Shown here piece after piece: positions 17,430 to 26,329 of a stretch of 64,000 bases of DNA. A model generated the notes under the pieces. That model was not told the origin of the DNA. It ran no database searches and saw only the letters and a list, made by a program, of their open reading frames with translations. Both the position numbers and the translations under genes were made by a program. The stretch comes from Phenylobacterium sp. (GTDB lineage: Bacteria; Pseudomonadota; Alphaproteobacteria; Caulobacterales; Caulobacteraceae), in contig NZ_SSMX01000047.1 of NCBI RefSeq assembly GCF_004799515.1, positions 1 to 64,000 on the forward strand, written 5' to 3'. Positions within the stretch are counted from its first letter, which is position 1; each line of letters opens with the position of its first letter.

Positions 17430-17531
17430 CGCAGTTCCTGCCGCGGCCCCGCCGCATCCGTTCCCCGCGTCTGTAGCGCGAACCCGCCGCCGCGCCCATA
17501 ACTGCGGGGAAGACGAGGTCGGAGGATCGCC

Positions 17532-18485
17532 TTGGGAGACGTCAGCGCGGGCAAGGTCAGGAGCGCCGGCCGCTTCGCCGGCATGAAGCTCGTGCGCGGC
17601 GGGACCTTCGCCATGGGTTCGGACGACTTCTACGTCGACGAGCGGCCGGTGCGCCCCGTCACAGTGGGCGATTTCTGGATCGACGAGACCCCCGTGACCA
17701 ACGCCGCCTTCGCCCGCTTCGTGGAGACCACGGGCTACGTCACCTTCGCCGAGGTCGCCCCCGATCCGCGCGACTATCCGGGTATGGCGCCGGAGATGGC
17801 GCGCGCCGGCTCCCTGGTGTTCATCCCGCCGGACGGCCCGGTGGACCTGAAGGGACCAGCCACCTGGTGGGGCTTCGTGTTCGGCGCCTGCTGGCGCCGG
17901 CCGCTGGGGCTCAAAGGCCCGGAAGCCCTGCCCGACCATCCGGCGGTCCACATCGCCCACGCGGACGCCGCCGCCTACGCCCGGTGGGCGCGCAAGCAGC
18001 TGCCCAGCGAGGCGGAGTGGGAATACGCCGCGCGCGGCGGCCTGGAGGGCGCGGCCTACGCCTGGGGCGAGGCGATGGAGCCGGACGGCCGGATCATGGC
18101 CAAGACCTGGCAGGGCGTCTTCCCGCACGACAACCGCGCCGCGCCAGGGCTGGAGCGCACCTCGCCGGTGGGCAGCTTCCCGCCCAACGGCTTTGGCCTC
18201 CACGACATGATCGGCAACGTCTGGGAATGGACGGACGACTGGTACGCCGCCCAGCCGACGTCCGGGGCGGCCTGCTGCGGCAAGCCGCGGTCGGAGGTCC
18301 TGGCCCGCGAGCAGAGCTGCGACCCGGCCTCGCCTGTGGCCGGCATCCCACGTCGGGTGGCCAAGGGCGGCTCGCACCTGTGCGCGCCGAACTACTGCCA
18401 GCGCTACCGCCCCGCCGCGCGCTGGCCGCAGCCCATCGACACCACCACCTCGCATCTGGGCTTCCGTTGCGTCGTGCGCCGATGA
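17532..18485 (+). CDS. Formylglycine-generating enzyme (SUMF1 family)
   Basis: The 317-residue cytoplasmic protein should oxidise the Cys of CxPSR sulfatase motifs to C-alpha-formylglycine. The SUMF1 fold is clear: VRGGTFAMGSDDFYVDERPVRPVTV near the start, LPSEAEWEYAARGG in the middle, and FGLHDMIGNVWEWTDDWY. The two catalytic Cys are present as Cys284 and Cys289 in KGGSHLCAPNYCQRYR, with the same five-residue spacing as the human pair. This marks a true aerobic FGE rather than a SUMF1 relative lacking activity. TTG 17532 is chosen for the GGAGG six bases upstream; the ATG for residue 18 is an alternative. Its substrate is very likely the sulfatase 22 bp downstream. Confidence 0.9.
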   Translation: MGDVSAGKVRSAGRFAGMKLVRGGTFAMGSDDFYVDERPVRPVTVGDFWIDETPVTNAAFARFVETTGYVTFAEVAPDPRDYPGMAPEMARAGSLVFIPPDGPVDLKGPATWWGFVFGACWRRPLGLKGPEALPDHPAVHIAHADAAAYARWARKQLPSEAEWEYAARGGLEGAAYAWGEAMEPDGRIMAKTWQGVFPHDNRAAPGLERTSPVGSFPPNGFGLHDMIGNVWEWTDDWYAAQPTSGAACCGKPRSEVLAREQSCDPASPVAGIPRRVAKGGSHLCAPNYCQRYRPAARWPQPIDTTTSHLGFRCVVRR

Positions 18486-18507
18486 TCCCGCGTCGGGGAG
18501 ACGCGCC

Positions 18508-20013
18508 ATGAGTCGAATAGAGCCCAGTCGCCGCGCCCTTGTGGCCGGCCTCGCCGCCACCGTCGGCGTGGCCGCCGCGGCGCAGGCCCAGCCCGCCAAG
18601 CGGACGAACATTGTCTTCTTCCTGGGCGAGGGCCTGCGCAGCGACGAGTTCGGCTTCATGGGCGCCCGGGCGCTGAAGACGCCGCATATGGATTCGCTCG
18701 CCCGCGAGGGGACGGTGTTCAAGAACGCCTTCGTCACCAACGCCCTCTGCCTGCCCTCGCGCGCCAGCTTCCTCACCGGCGCCTACAGCCACACCACCGG
18801 CGCCACGACCAACGAGGAGGCGACGGTCCCGATCAATTTCCGGCTGGTCTCGGACATCCTGCGCGAGGCGGGCTACGAGACCGCCTTCATCGGCAAGAGC
18901 CACGTCTCAGGCGCCCTCCTGGACCATCCCTGGGACTACTACTTCGGCTTCAAGGGCCAGGCCGACTACCTGAACCCCACCATCACCGAGCGCGTCGGCG
19001 CGGGCGAGGCGGTGACCAAGACCTATCGCAACACCTACGTCGACGACCTGCTCACCGACCGGACCGTGAGCTGGCTGGAGCGCCGCAAGGGCGACAAGCC
19101 GCTCTGCCTCTTCGTCTGGTTCTGGTCGCCGCACGCGCCCTTCTATCGGCCGCGCCATCTGTTGGACCGCTTCAACGGGGTGAAGGTCCCCGTGCCGGCC
19201 GACTTCGACGAGGACCTCACCGACTACGCTGGCAAGCCCCGGGCGGTGGCCAACGCCGCCAACAAGATCGGCACCAGCGCCGTCTTCTCAGACGATCCCC
19301 GCTCGCTGGAGGAGTTGGTCAAGGACCACTGGGCGGGCGTGGAATCCAACGACGAGAACGTTGGCCGTGTCGTGGCCGCCCTGCAGACGCGCGGGCAGTA
19401 CGACGACACCGCCGTGATGCTGAGCTCCGACCACGGCTTCTTCCTGGGCGAGCACACCTTCTACGACAAGCGGCTGATGTACGAGCCGTCGATCCGGGTG
19501 CCGATGATCGTCCGCTGGCCGGGCCACGCCAGGGCCGGCCAGAGCCGCGAGGAGATGGTGCTGAACGTCGATGCGGCGCCGACCCTCCTACAGATCGCGG
19601 GCCTGCCGATCCCGGCCACCATGCAGGGCCGTGGCTTCCTGGAGCTGGCGGAGGGCCGCGCCCTTCCCGACTGGCGCAAGGATTGGCTCTACGAATATTA
19701 CGAATACCCCGGCTACGAGAACGTGAAGCCCAACCGCGGCGTGCGCACCGAGCGCTACAAGCTGATCCACTATTTCACTGAGCCGCAGGAGTTCGAGCTC
19801 TACGACCTGAAGACCGACCCAGGCGAGGACCACAATCTCTATGGCCGGCCTGAGTATGCCGAGCTCACCGCGACCCTGAAGGCGCGTCTGGAGGCCCTGC
19901 GGGCCGAGACCCACGACACCTATGTCTACAAGCCCAGCCGCGCGCCCAAGCCCTGGGTGATCTTCGACCCGCCCACCACGGTCCCCGAGCCCTGGCGGCC
20001 GCAGTCGCGCTAG
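18508..20013 (+). CDS. Cys-type sulfatase with Tat-like signal
   Basis: The 501-residue protein has an SRRALVAG twin-Arg-like signal and an Ala-rich segment, suggesting export in folded form after formylglycine formation in the cytoplasm. The modification motif is CLPSRASFLTG with Cys81. Further down are the HAPFYRPRH and SSDHGFFLGEH metal/substrate motifs and VPMIVRWPGH. One oddity is the N-terminal metal-binding segment, normally an Asp pair (DDxR), which reads GEGLR (residues 40-44). Either this subfamily binds calcium differently or neighbouring Asp46 substitutes. The sulfated substrate is not evident; the fold class covers polysaccharide and alkyl sulfates. It is co-transcribed with FGE (RBS GGGGAG). 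Confidence 0.87.
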   Translation: MSRIEPSRRALVAGLAATVGVAAAAQAQPAKRTNIVFFLGEGLRSDEFGFMGARALKTPHMDSLAREGTVFKNAFVTNALCLPSRASFLTGAYSHTTGATTNEEATVPINFRLVSDILREAGYETAFIGKSHVSGALLDHPWDYYFGFKGQADYLNPTITERVGAGEAVTKTYRNTYVDDLLTDRTVSWLERRKGDKPLCLFVWFWSPHAPFYRPRHLLDRFNGVKVPVPADFDEDLTDYAGKPRAVANAANKIGTSAVFSDDPRSLEELVKDHWAGVESNDENVGRVVAALQTRGQYDDTAVMLSSDHGFFLGEHTFYDKRLMYEPSIRVPMIVRWPGHARAGQSREEMVLNVDAAPTLLQIAGLPIPATMQGRGFLELAEGRALPDWRKDWLYEYYEYPGYENVKPNRGVRTERYKLIHYFTEPQEFELYDLKTDPGEDHNLYGRPEYAELTATLKARLEALRAETHDTYVYKPSRAPKPWVIFDPPTTVPEPWRPQSR

Positions 20014-20086
20014 ATGCCCCACTCGGGCGCGCGCCACGCGGGCGTCTGAAATCCCTTTGGTGGAGGTCCTCGCCGGCAATCGCACG

Positions 20087-20130
20087 TTGACACCAGCTCT
20101 GCCGCATCGCTAATGCGACTAATTCGCATT
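20087..20130 (+). promoter_or_regulatory. Promoter of the TonB receptor with overlapping Fur-like dyad
   Basis: TTGACA at 20087-20092 matches the -35 consensus, and TAATGC at 20111-20116 can serve as -10 with 18-bp spacing. Overlapping the -10 is the dyad AATGCGA-CTAAT-TCGCATT (20112-20130), with perfect 7-bp arms, in the place expected for an iron-dependent repressor. Transcription from here would begin after 20120, which rules out an in-frame ATG at 20113 as the start of the receptor. Confidence 0.6.
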
Positions 20131-20145
20131 TGCTTTGGGGCAGTC

Positions 20146-22287
20146 ATGAGTATGCAAGGTATCGCCGCCCGCCGGGTCCGGCGCGCGCAGGCGGGCGTGG
20201 GATCGGCCACCATCTGTCTGGCGACCTCGTTCGGACTCCAGGCCCAGGCCGCCGACGCCGACGCCAACGCGTCGAAGACGGTCGAAGACCTGATCGTCAC
20301 CGCCAGCCCCAGCATCAGCGCCTTCTCCGGCACCCTGCAGAACACCGCCCAGAACGTGAACGTCATCCCGGCCCAGGTCCTCACCGATCAGGCGGTGAGC
20401 TCGGTCCAGGAGGCGCTGAAGAACGTCCCCGGCATAACGCTGAACGCCGGCGAGGGCGGCACGCACGGAGACAACATCAACCTGCGCGGCTTCGCGGCCA
20501 GCGACGACTTCTTCCTCGACGGCCTGCGCGACACCGGCTTCTACACCCGCGACAGCTTCAACCTTGAGGCGCTGGAGGTCTACAAGGGCCCGGCCTCCGC
20601 CCAGTTCGGTCGCGGCTCGACCGGCGGGGTGGTGAACCAGGTCTCCAAGACCCCGCAGCTCTCCGATTTCTACAACGGGACCCTGGTCGGCAGCGCCAAC
20701 AGCGAGGGCCGCGCCACGGCGGACCTGAACTACGCGATCAACGACGACACCGCGGTGCGACTGAACGCCATGGGCGAAGACGCCGGCGTCGCCGGCCGGG
20801 ACTATGTGGAGAACCGCCGCTGGGGCGTGGCGCCGTCTGTGTCGTTCGGCATCGGCAAGCCCGTCAGCCTTACCCTGAACTACCTGCACCAGGAGCAGAA
20901 CGACACGCCGGACTACGGCATCCCGTTCGCCTTCGGCGCGCCGGTTCCGGTGCCACGCAAGACCTACTACGGCCTGCCGTCCGACGACCGCACCATCACC
21001 CGCGACGACATTGGCACCGCCCTGTTCCGCGCCGAGATCAGCGACAAGGTCTGGTTCACCGATACCGCACGCGCCGGCAACTACTACTTCGACAGCCGGA
21101 TGACCGCCGCCCACTATGGCGCGACCCCGCCGGCGCCCGGCACGCCGCTGGCCGACGTGCTGACCTTCCGCGACCGGCCGAGCGTGGCGGGCACGGTCTC
21201 GACCCTGATGAACGACGCCGACCTGCACTGGAAATTCGACCTCGGGCCGGTGAGCAACCACGCCATCTTCGGCATCGAACTCGACCGCGAGGAGTCCGAC
21301 CTGGAGCGCTTCGCCAACCAGTTGAACCAGATCCCCGGCACGCCGATCCTCGATCCCGATCCCAACGAGCCCTTCCCAGGCCGCCAGACCCAGGTCACCT
21401 CGCGGCCGGACACCGTCACCAAGACCGTCAGCGGCCTGATCGAGGACACCCTCGACTTCGGCGAGCACTTCGAGGCCACCACCGCCGTGCGCCTCGACCG
21501 CTTCAACGCCACCTACAACGAGCCGATCACCGCCCAGCACTTCGAGCACACCGACACCATCGCCAGCCCGCGCGTGGCCCTGGTCTACAAGCCGACCTCC
21601 AAGATCAGCGTCTACGCCGCCTATGGCACCTCCTACGATCCGTCGGCTGAAAACCTGTCGCTGAGCGCCAAGACCGCCTCGCTCGCACCGGAGCGCGACC
21701 ACACCTACGAGGTGGGCGTGAAGGGCCAGGCGCTGGACGGCAAGCTCGCCCTGCAGGCGGCGATCTTCCAGACCAACATGGAAAACGCCCGGGTGGGCGA
21801 CCCCACCAACCCGGCCAATCCGCAGATCCTGGCCGGCGAGGAGCGGGTGCGCGGCTTCGAGGCCGACGCCATTGGCCACCTGACCGAGCACCTGGAGATC
21901 ATCGCCGGCTACACCTACCTGGACTCGGTGACGCTGAAATCCACCGACCCGCTGTCGGTCGGCGCGCCGCTGCTGAACACCGCGCCCAACCAGGCCAACC
22001 TGTGGCTGGAGTACGAGTTTACCGGCCCCTGGGAGATCGGCGCCGGCCTGAACTACCTCGACCGCCGCGCCGCCGACGTGGACAACACCGCTCACGTGCC
22101 GAGCTACGTCACCCTCGACGCCATGGTGAAATACCGGGTGAACAGCCACCTGACCCTGCAGCTCAACGGCACCAACCTCACCGACAAGTACTACTTCGCC
22201 AATTCCTACTTCTCCTCGCCGGAGGAGAACCACGTGCTGCCGGGGCCGGGCCGCACGGTGCTGCTCACCGCCTCCATCAGCTACTAG
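20146..22287 (+). CDS. TonB-dependent siderophore receptor
   Basis: The product is 713 residues from ATG 20146 (GGGG upstream). A signal peptide ends near LQAQA. A TonB-box-like VEDLIVTAS follows, then the plug domain (QNVNVIPAQVLTDQAVSSVQEALKNVPG, NINLRGFAASDDFFLDGLRD, LEVYKGPASAQFGRGSTGGVVN). The rest is the 22-strand barrel, ending in an aromatic C-terminal residue (ISY) as required for Bam insertion. The plug signature NLEALEVYKGPAS is that of catecholate siderophore receptors of the Fiu/CirA group. A Fur-like dyad sits on its promoter. The Sel1 gene starts 17 bp downstream and is probably in the same transcript. Confidence 0.92.
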   Translation: MSMQGIAARRVRRAQAGVGSATICLATSFGLQAQAADADANASKTVEDLIVTASPSISAFSGTLQNTAQNVNVIPAQVLTDQAVSSVQEALKNVPGITLNAGEGGTHGDNINLRGFAASDDFFLDGLRDTGFYTRDSFNLEALEVYKGPASAQFGRGSTGGVVNQVSKTPQLSDFYNGTLVGSANSEGRATADLNYAINDDTAVRLNAMGEDAGVAGRDYVENRRWGVAPSVSFGIGKPVSLTLNYLHQEQNDTPDYGIPFAFGAPVPVPRKTYYGLPSDDRTITRDDIGTALFRAEISDKVWFTDTARAGNYYFDSRMTAAHYGATPPAPGTPLADVLTFRDRPSVAGTVSTLMNDADLHWKFDLGPVSNHAIFGIELDREESDLERFANQLNQIPGTPILDPDPNEPFPGRQTQVTSRPDTVTKTVSGLIEDTLDFGEHFEATTAVRLDRFNATYNEPITAQHFEHTDTIASPRVALVYKPTSKISVYAAYGTSYDPSAENLSLSAKTASLAPERDHTYEVGVKGQALDGKLALQAAIFQTNMENARVGDPTNPANPQILAGEERVRGFEADAIGHLTEHLEIIAGYTYLDSVTLKSTDPLSVGAPLLNTAPNQANLWLEYEFTGPWEIGAGLNYLDRRAADVDNTAHVPSYVTLDAMVKYRVNSHLTLQLNGTNLTDKYYFANSYFSSPEENHVLPGPGRTVLLTASISY

Positions 22288-22304
22288 GCCGGCGGGGCGG
22301 GCGC

Positions 22305-23060
22305 GTGTCTCAGGGTCCGGACGCCCCGCCGCCCAACGGGGCCAGCGCCCTCTTCACCGCCCTCTTGACCTTGCCGCCGGCGGCGCTGGCCGAGGCGCTG
22401 GCGGCGGATCCCGCCGAGGCGGCGCCCCTGGTCCAGGCCGCTGCGGAGGTGGGCCTGGCGGAGGGCCAGCTCCGCCTGGGGCGCATGCTGCTCGAGGGAG
22501 CGGGCCTGCCGCAGGACCGCCAGGCGGCCTTCCGCTGGTTCCACTGCGCCGCCGAGCAGGGCTGCGTCGAGGCCTGGAACATGCTGGGCCGCTGCCTGGA
22601 GAACGGCTGGGGTGTGGCGGCCGACTTCGCCGGGGCGGCCCACTGGTTCGCCAGGGCCGCCGACGCCGGCGACGCCTGGGCTCAGTACAATCTGGGCCAC
22701 CTCAATCTGAACGGCCAGGGCGTGCGGCGCGACCCCGCCCGCGCGGTCGGCTGCTACCGCGCCGCCGCCGACCAGGGCCATCCGCGGGCCATGAACCTGC
22801 TCGGCCGCTGCTGCGAGCAGGGCTGGGGCGTGACCCGCGACCCGGGCGAGGCCGCGCGCTGGTATCGTCTGTCGGCGGAGGGCGGCTACTTCCGCGGCCA
22901 GTACAATCACGCCAGCCTGCTGATGGCCGAGGGCCGGCGCGAGGAGGCCCGCCAGTGGCTGGAGGCGGCGATCGCCCAGGCCCCGGCCGCTTCGCAAGGG
23001 CTGATGCGCCGGGTGGGCGTGGAGAATTGGGGGTTCACGGACCTGGCGGCGCCGGCCTGA
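22305..23060 (+). CDS. Sel1-repeat protein in operon with the siderophore receptor
   Basis: The 251-residue protein is built almost entirely of Sel1-type helical repeats. At least five can be aligned by their LGRMLLEGAGLPQD / LGRCLENGWGVAAD / LGHLNLNGQGVRRD / LGRCCEQGWGVTRD pattern and AAEQG/ADAG/ADQG ends. No signal peptide is seen, so a cytoplasmic scaffold is likely. GTG 22305 with GGGG upstream is used as start; an upstream open frame overlaps the receptor and is not needed. In related bacteria genes of this type sit beside TonB receptors and a PiuC-type Fe(II) dioxygenase. No PiuC gene is present here. Confidence 0.8.
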   Translation: MSQGPDAPPPNGASALFTALLTLPPAALAEALAADPAEAAPLVQAAAEVGLAEGQLRLGRMLLEGAGLPQDRQAAFRWFHCAAEQGCVEAWNMLGRCLENGWGVAADFAGAAHWFARAADAGDAWAQYNLGHLNLNGQGVRRDPARAVGCYRAAADQGHPRAMNLLGRCCEQGWGVTRDPGEAARWYRLSAEGGYFRGQYNHASLLMAEGRREEARQWLEAAIAQAPAASQGLMRRVGVENWGFTDLAAPA

Positions 23061-23068
23061 CGCCAGTT

Positions 23069-23431
23069 CTAGCGCGCCGTCAGCCCCGCCACCAGGGTCA
23101 GGACCGCTGCGCGCAATTCCGCCGACTGGATCTTGGCGAAGGCCGCCAGGAGCTGTGCGCCCTGGTCGCTGGAATCGGCCGCGGCGCCCGGGTCGGCTTC
23201 CTGCAGGATCTCCGTCACCGGCATCGCCAGGGCGTCGGAAAGCTTCAGCAGCATGGTGGCCGAGACCCGGTTGGTGCCGTTCTCGTACTTCTGGACCTGC
23301 TGAAAGGTGATGCCGAGCTTGCCGCCCAGCGCCGACTGCGACAGGCCCAACTCGCGCCGCCGTTTCCGGATGCGCTCGCCAAGCAGGGCGTCGAGCACGC
23401 CATGGCGGGGATTGCGGGTTTCAGCAGCCAT
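23069..23431 (-). CDS. XRE-family helix-turn-helix regulator
   Basis: The 120-residue protein has a Cro/CI-type HTH at about residues 18-75 (LGERIRKRRRELGLSQSALGGKLGITFQQVQKYENG), followed by an Ala-rich helical tail. The form QQVQKYENGTNRVSA is very common in small alphaproteobacterial XRE regulators. It is convergent with the Sel1 gene, 8 bp apart. The target is unknown. The roughly 216 bp between it and the C69 gene hold its promoter, but no clear boxes were found. Confidence 0.87.
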   Translation of the reverse strand: MAAETRNPRHGVLDALLGERIRKRRRELGLSQSALGGKLGITFQQVQKYENGTNRVSATMLLKLSDALAMPVTEILQEADPGAAADSSDQGAQLLAAFAKIQSAELRAAVLTLVAGLTAR

Positions 23432-23647
23432 CTATGATCCCAGGGTAGCCGATACGGCAGACCCAGCGCCATCCCGCGGTAGTGCTGCGGCCTGCAGCCC
23501 CACACTGACCGAACGCTGAAATCCGTTTGATTCGGCTATAGCCGAAGCCGCGACTGCTTCGCCACGACGCGACGGTTGCGGCCGCTGGGGCCCTGGCGCA
23601 ACCATGCCGCGCACCCGCCAGGCGGTCCGCCGGATGGAGACGCCGCC

Positions 23648-24958
23648 ATGTGTGACACCCTGACCGCCCCCGCCCGCGCCACCGCCCACGGCGCGGCCCT
23701 GTTCGCCAAGAACAGCGACCGGGAGCGCAACGAGGCGCAAACCCTGGAGATGGTCCCGCGCCGAACCGGCGGCGGGCCGCTGAAGCTGACCTACCTCACC
23801 ATCGAGGACGCGCCGGCGACCCACGGTTGCCTGATCAGCCGGCCGTTCTGGATGTGGGGCGCGGAGATGGGCGCCAACGAGCACGGCGTGGCCATCGGCA
23901 ACGAGGCCCTGCACGCCAAGACGCCGGCCCAGCGCAAGCGTGCGCTGACCGGCATGGACCTGGTGCGCCTGGGCCTGGAGCGCGCGGCCACCGCCGCCGA
24001 GGCTGTGGAGGTGATCACCGGCCTCCTGGAGCGCCACGGCCAGGGCGGCGACTGCGGGCACCTGGGGCGGTTCTACTACAATAACGGCTTCATCATCGCC
24101 GATCCGGCCGAGGCCTATGTGCTGGAGACCGCCGGGCGCTGGTGGGCGGTGGAGCGGGTGCGCGAACCGCGCGCCCTGTCCAACGCCTACTCGATCGGCC
24201 GGAGCTACGATGCGGTGAGCGCCGACCTCGCGGCCCACGCCCGCGCCGCGGGCTGGATGGGGGCGGATGGCCGCTTCGACGTGGCGGGAGAACTGCTCGA
24301 CGAGGTCCGCGACCGGACAAGCTTCGGCCGCGGGCGTTGCGCGCGTGGCAAAGCCCTGCTGGACCGGGTCTCGCCTCGGCTCACGCCGCAAGCGATGATG
24401 GCGATCCTTCGCGACCACGGAGAGGATACGGACTGGACCCCAGCGCGGACGCATGACCGCACGATCTGCATGCACGCCGCCGAGGGCGCCCGGCGCAGCC
24501 AGTCCGTGGCCTCGATGGTCAGCGAGCTCAAGTCCCGCCGCGCGGTCCACTGGGTGACCGCGACCTCGGCGCCCTGCACCGGACTGTTCAAGCCCGTGCT
24601 GTTCGAGACCGGCCTGCCGCCGCAGGGGCCCGCGCCTGGCGACACCTTCGACGCGGCCACGCCCTGGTGGCGGCATGAGCGCCTGCACCGGGGCCTGCTG
24701 CATGATTTCCAGGCGGGGCTTGCTGCGATCGCAGGCGAGCGCAACGGCCTGGAGGCTGGCTTCCAGGCACGGATCGACGCGGCGTTCGACAGCGGTCCGG
24801 CGGCGATGAAGGCCGCCGTCGCCGCCTGCTGGCGCGAGGCCGAGGCGGCTGAAGCTCGCTGGCTGGCGAGGCTTCCCGCCCGCGGCCCGGCCGGCCACGG
24901 CGCACATGGCCGCAGCTGGGCCAGGCTCAATCATCTGGCGGCCCTGCCCCGAACCTGA
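23648..24958 (+). CDS. Secernin-like C69-family Ntn hydrolase
   Basis: The 436-residue protein begins MCDT, so removal of Met would expose Cys2 as the N-terminal nucleophile, as in secernins and dipeptidase A (peptidase family C69). The next segment (HGAALFAKNSDRERNEAQTLEMVPRR) matches the family, including the KNSDR motif. GAEMGANEHGVAIGNEAL and the RFYYNNGFIIADPAEAYVLET block are further family features. No signal peptide, so it is cytoplasmic. ATG 23648 is chosen because it places the catalytic Cys at position 2; an upstream in-frame start would bury it. A class III aminotransferase follows after 27 bp on the same strand. Confidence 0.85.
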   Translation: MCDTLTAPARATAHGAALFAKNSDRERNEAQTLEMVPRRTGGGPLKLTYLTIEDAPATHGCLISRPFWMWGAEMGANEHGVAIGNEALHAKTPAQRKRALTGMDLVRLGLERAATAAEAVEVITGLLERHGQGGDCGHLGRFYYNNGFIIADPAEAYVLETAGRWWAVERVREPRALSNAYSIGRSYDAVSADLAAHARAAGWMGADGRFDVAGELLDEVRDRTSFGRGRCARGKALLDRVSPRLTPQAMMAILRDHGEDTDWTPARTHDRTICMHAAEGARRSQSVASMVSELKSRRAVHWVTATSAPCTGLFKPVLFETGLPPQGPAPGDTFDAATPWWRHERLHRGLLHDFQAGLAAIAGERNGLEAGFQARIDAAFDSGPAAMKAAVAACWREAEAAEARWLARLPARGPAGHGAHGRSWARLNHLAALPRT

Positions 24959-24985
24959 TTTCGTAGCGGCAGAAGAGGGCGCGCC

Positions 24986-26329
24986 ATGAACGACATCTCC
25001 GACCGCCGTAACGCCGGGCTGAAGAACCGCCCGGACCTCGACGCCTATTGGATGCCGTTCACCGCCAACCGCCAGTTCAAGGCCGACCCGCGCCTATTGG
25101 TCGCCGCCAAGGGCATGCACTACGAGACCGAGGACGGTCGCCGCATCCTGGACGGGGCGTCGGGCCTGTGGTGCGTCAACGCCGGCCACGGGCGGGAGGA
25201 GATCGCCGCGGCGGTGGGTCAGCAGCTGCTGACCCTCGACTACGCACCCTCGTTCCAGATGGGCCATCCTCTGGCCTTCGACTTCGCCACCGCGCTGGCG
25301 AAGATCGCGCCCGATGGCCTGGACCGCATCTTCTTCACCAACTCCGGCTCGGAGTCGGTGGACACCGCGCTGAAGATCGCGCTCGCCTACCACCGCGCCC
25401 GCGGCGAGGGGCAGCGCACCCGCCTGATCGGCCGCGAGAAGGGCTATCACGGGGTGGGCTTCGGCGGCATTTCCGTGGGCGGCCTGGTCAACAACCGCCG
25501 GGCCTTCCTCACCCTGCCGGGCGCCGAGCACATCGGGCACACCCATGACCTGGCGCGGAACGCCTTCTCCAAGGGCCAGCCGGCGCACGGGGCCGAACGC
25601 GCCGACGACCTGGAGCGGCTGATCGCCCTGCATGGGGCGGAGACCATCGCCGCGGTGATCGTCGAGCCGGTGGCGGGCTCCGCCGGCGTCCTGCCGCCGC
25701 CGGTGGGCTATCTGGAGCGGCTGCGCGAGCTCTGCACCAGGCACGGCATCCTGCTGATCTTCGACGAAGTGATCACCGGCTTCGGGCGGCTCGGCGCGCC
25801 GTTCGCCGCGCAGTTCTTCGGGGTGACGCCGGACATCATGACCACCGCCAAGGGCGTCACCAACGGCGCCTTCCCCATGGGCGCGGTGTTCGTCGGCCGC
25901 CATGTCCACGACGCCATGATGCAGGGGCCGGGCGGCGCCATCGAGCTGTTCCACGGCTACACCTATTCCGGCCATCCGGCGGCCTGCGCGGCCGGCCTTG
26001 CGACGCTGGAGATCTATCGCCGCGAGGCCCTCCTGACCCGGGCCGCCGAGTTCGCGCCGGGATTCGAGGCCGCGGTGCACGGCCTTCGCGATTGCCCGAA
26101 CGTGATCGACATCCGCAACCTCGGCCTGATGGCCGCCGTCGAGCTCAGCCCCCGCGAGGGCGCGCCGGGCGCGCGCGGCTATGAGGCGCTGAACCGGGCG
26201 ATGCGGGCGGGCGCGCTGATCCGCTACACCGGCGACACCATCGCCCTCTCCCCGCCGCTGATCGCCACGCCGGACGAACTGCTTGAGCTCGTTGGCGTCG
26301 TGCGTGGCGTGCTGAACGAGATCGCCTAG
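24986..26329 (+). CDS. Class III PLP aminotransferase (omega-amino acid:pyruvate type)
   Basis: The 447-residue PLP enzyme resembles beta-alanine/omega-amino acid:pyruvate transaminases. It opens with DAYWMPFTANRQFKADPR and has the cofactor-phosphate motif NSGSESVDTALKIAL, the substrate-site YHGVGFGG and FDEVITGFGRLG. The Schiff-base Lys sits in TTAKGVTNGAFPMG, and FHGYTYSGHP lies near the dimer interface. It should move an omega amino group from beta-alanine, putrescine-like or related amines to pyruvate. It is convergent with the ornithine-cyclodeaminase-family gene, and the two stop codons share CTAG. Confidence 0.9.
   Translation: MNDISDRRNAGLKNRPDLDAYWMPFTANRQFKADPRLLVAAKGMHYETEDGRRILDGASGLWCVNAGHGREEIAAAVGQQLLTLDYAPSFQMGHPLAFDFATALAKIAPDGLDRIFFTNSGSESVDTALKIALAYHRARGEGQRTRLIGREKGYHGVGFGGISVGGLVNNRRAFLTLPGAEHIGHTHDLARNAFSKGQPAHGAERADDLERLIALHGAETIAAVIVEPVAGSAGVLPPPVGYLERLRELCTRHGILLIFDEVITGFGRLGAPFAAQFFGVTPDIMTTAKGVTNGAFPMGAVFVGRHVHDAMMQGPGGAIELFHGYTYSGHPAACAAGLATLEIYRREALLTRAAEFAPGFEAAVHGLRDCPNVIDIRNLGLMAAVELSPREGAPGARGYEALNRAMRAGALIRYTGDTIALSPPLIATPDELLELVGVVRGVLNEIA

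Noticed and set aside
16749..18776. A 675-residue version of the response regulator
   Set aside because: The extra N-terminal part is antisense to FGE and sulfatase genes and has no domain. The canonical regulator start at 17429 is intact.
20119..22233. A 704-residue open frame antisense to the TonB receptor
   Set aside because: It is a mirror of the receptor in a GC-rich codon pattern, full of Val/Gly/His repeats with no domain, while the sense frame is a complete receptor.
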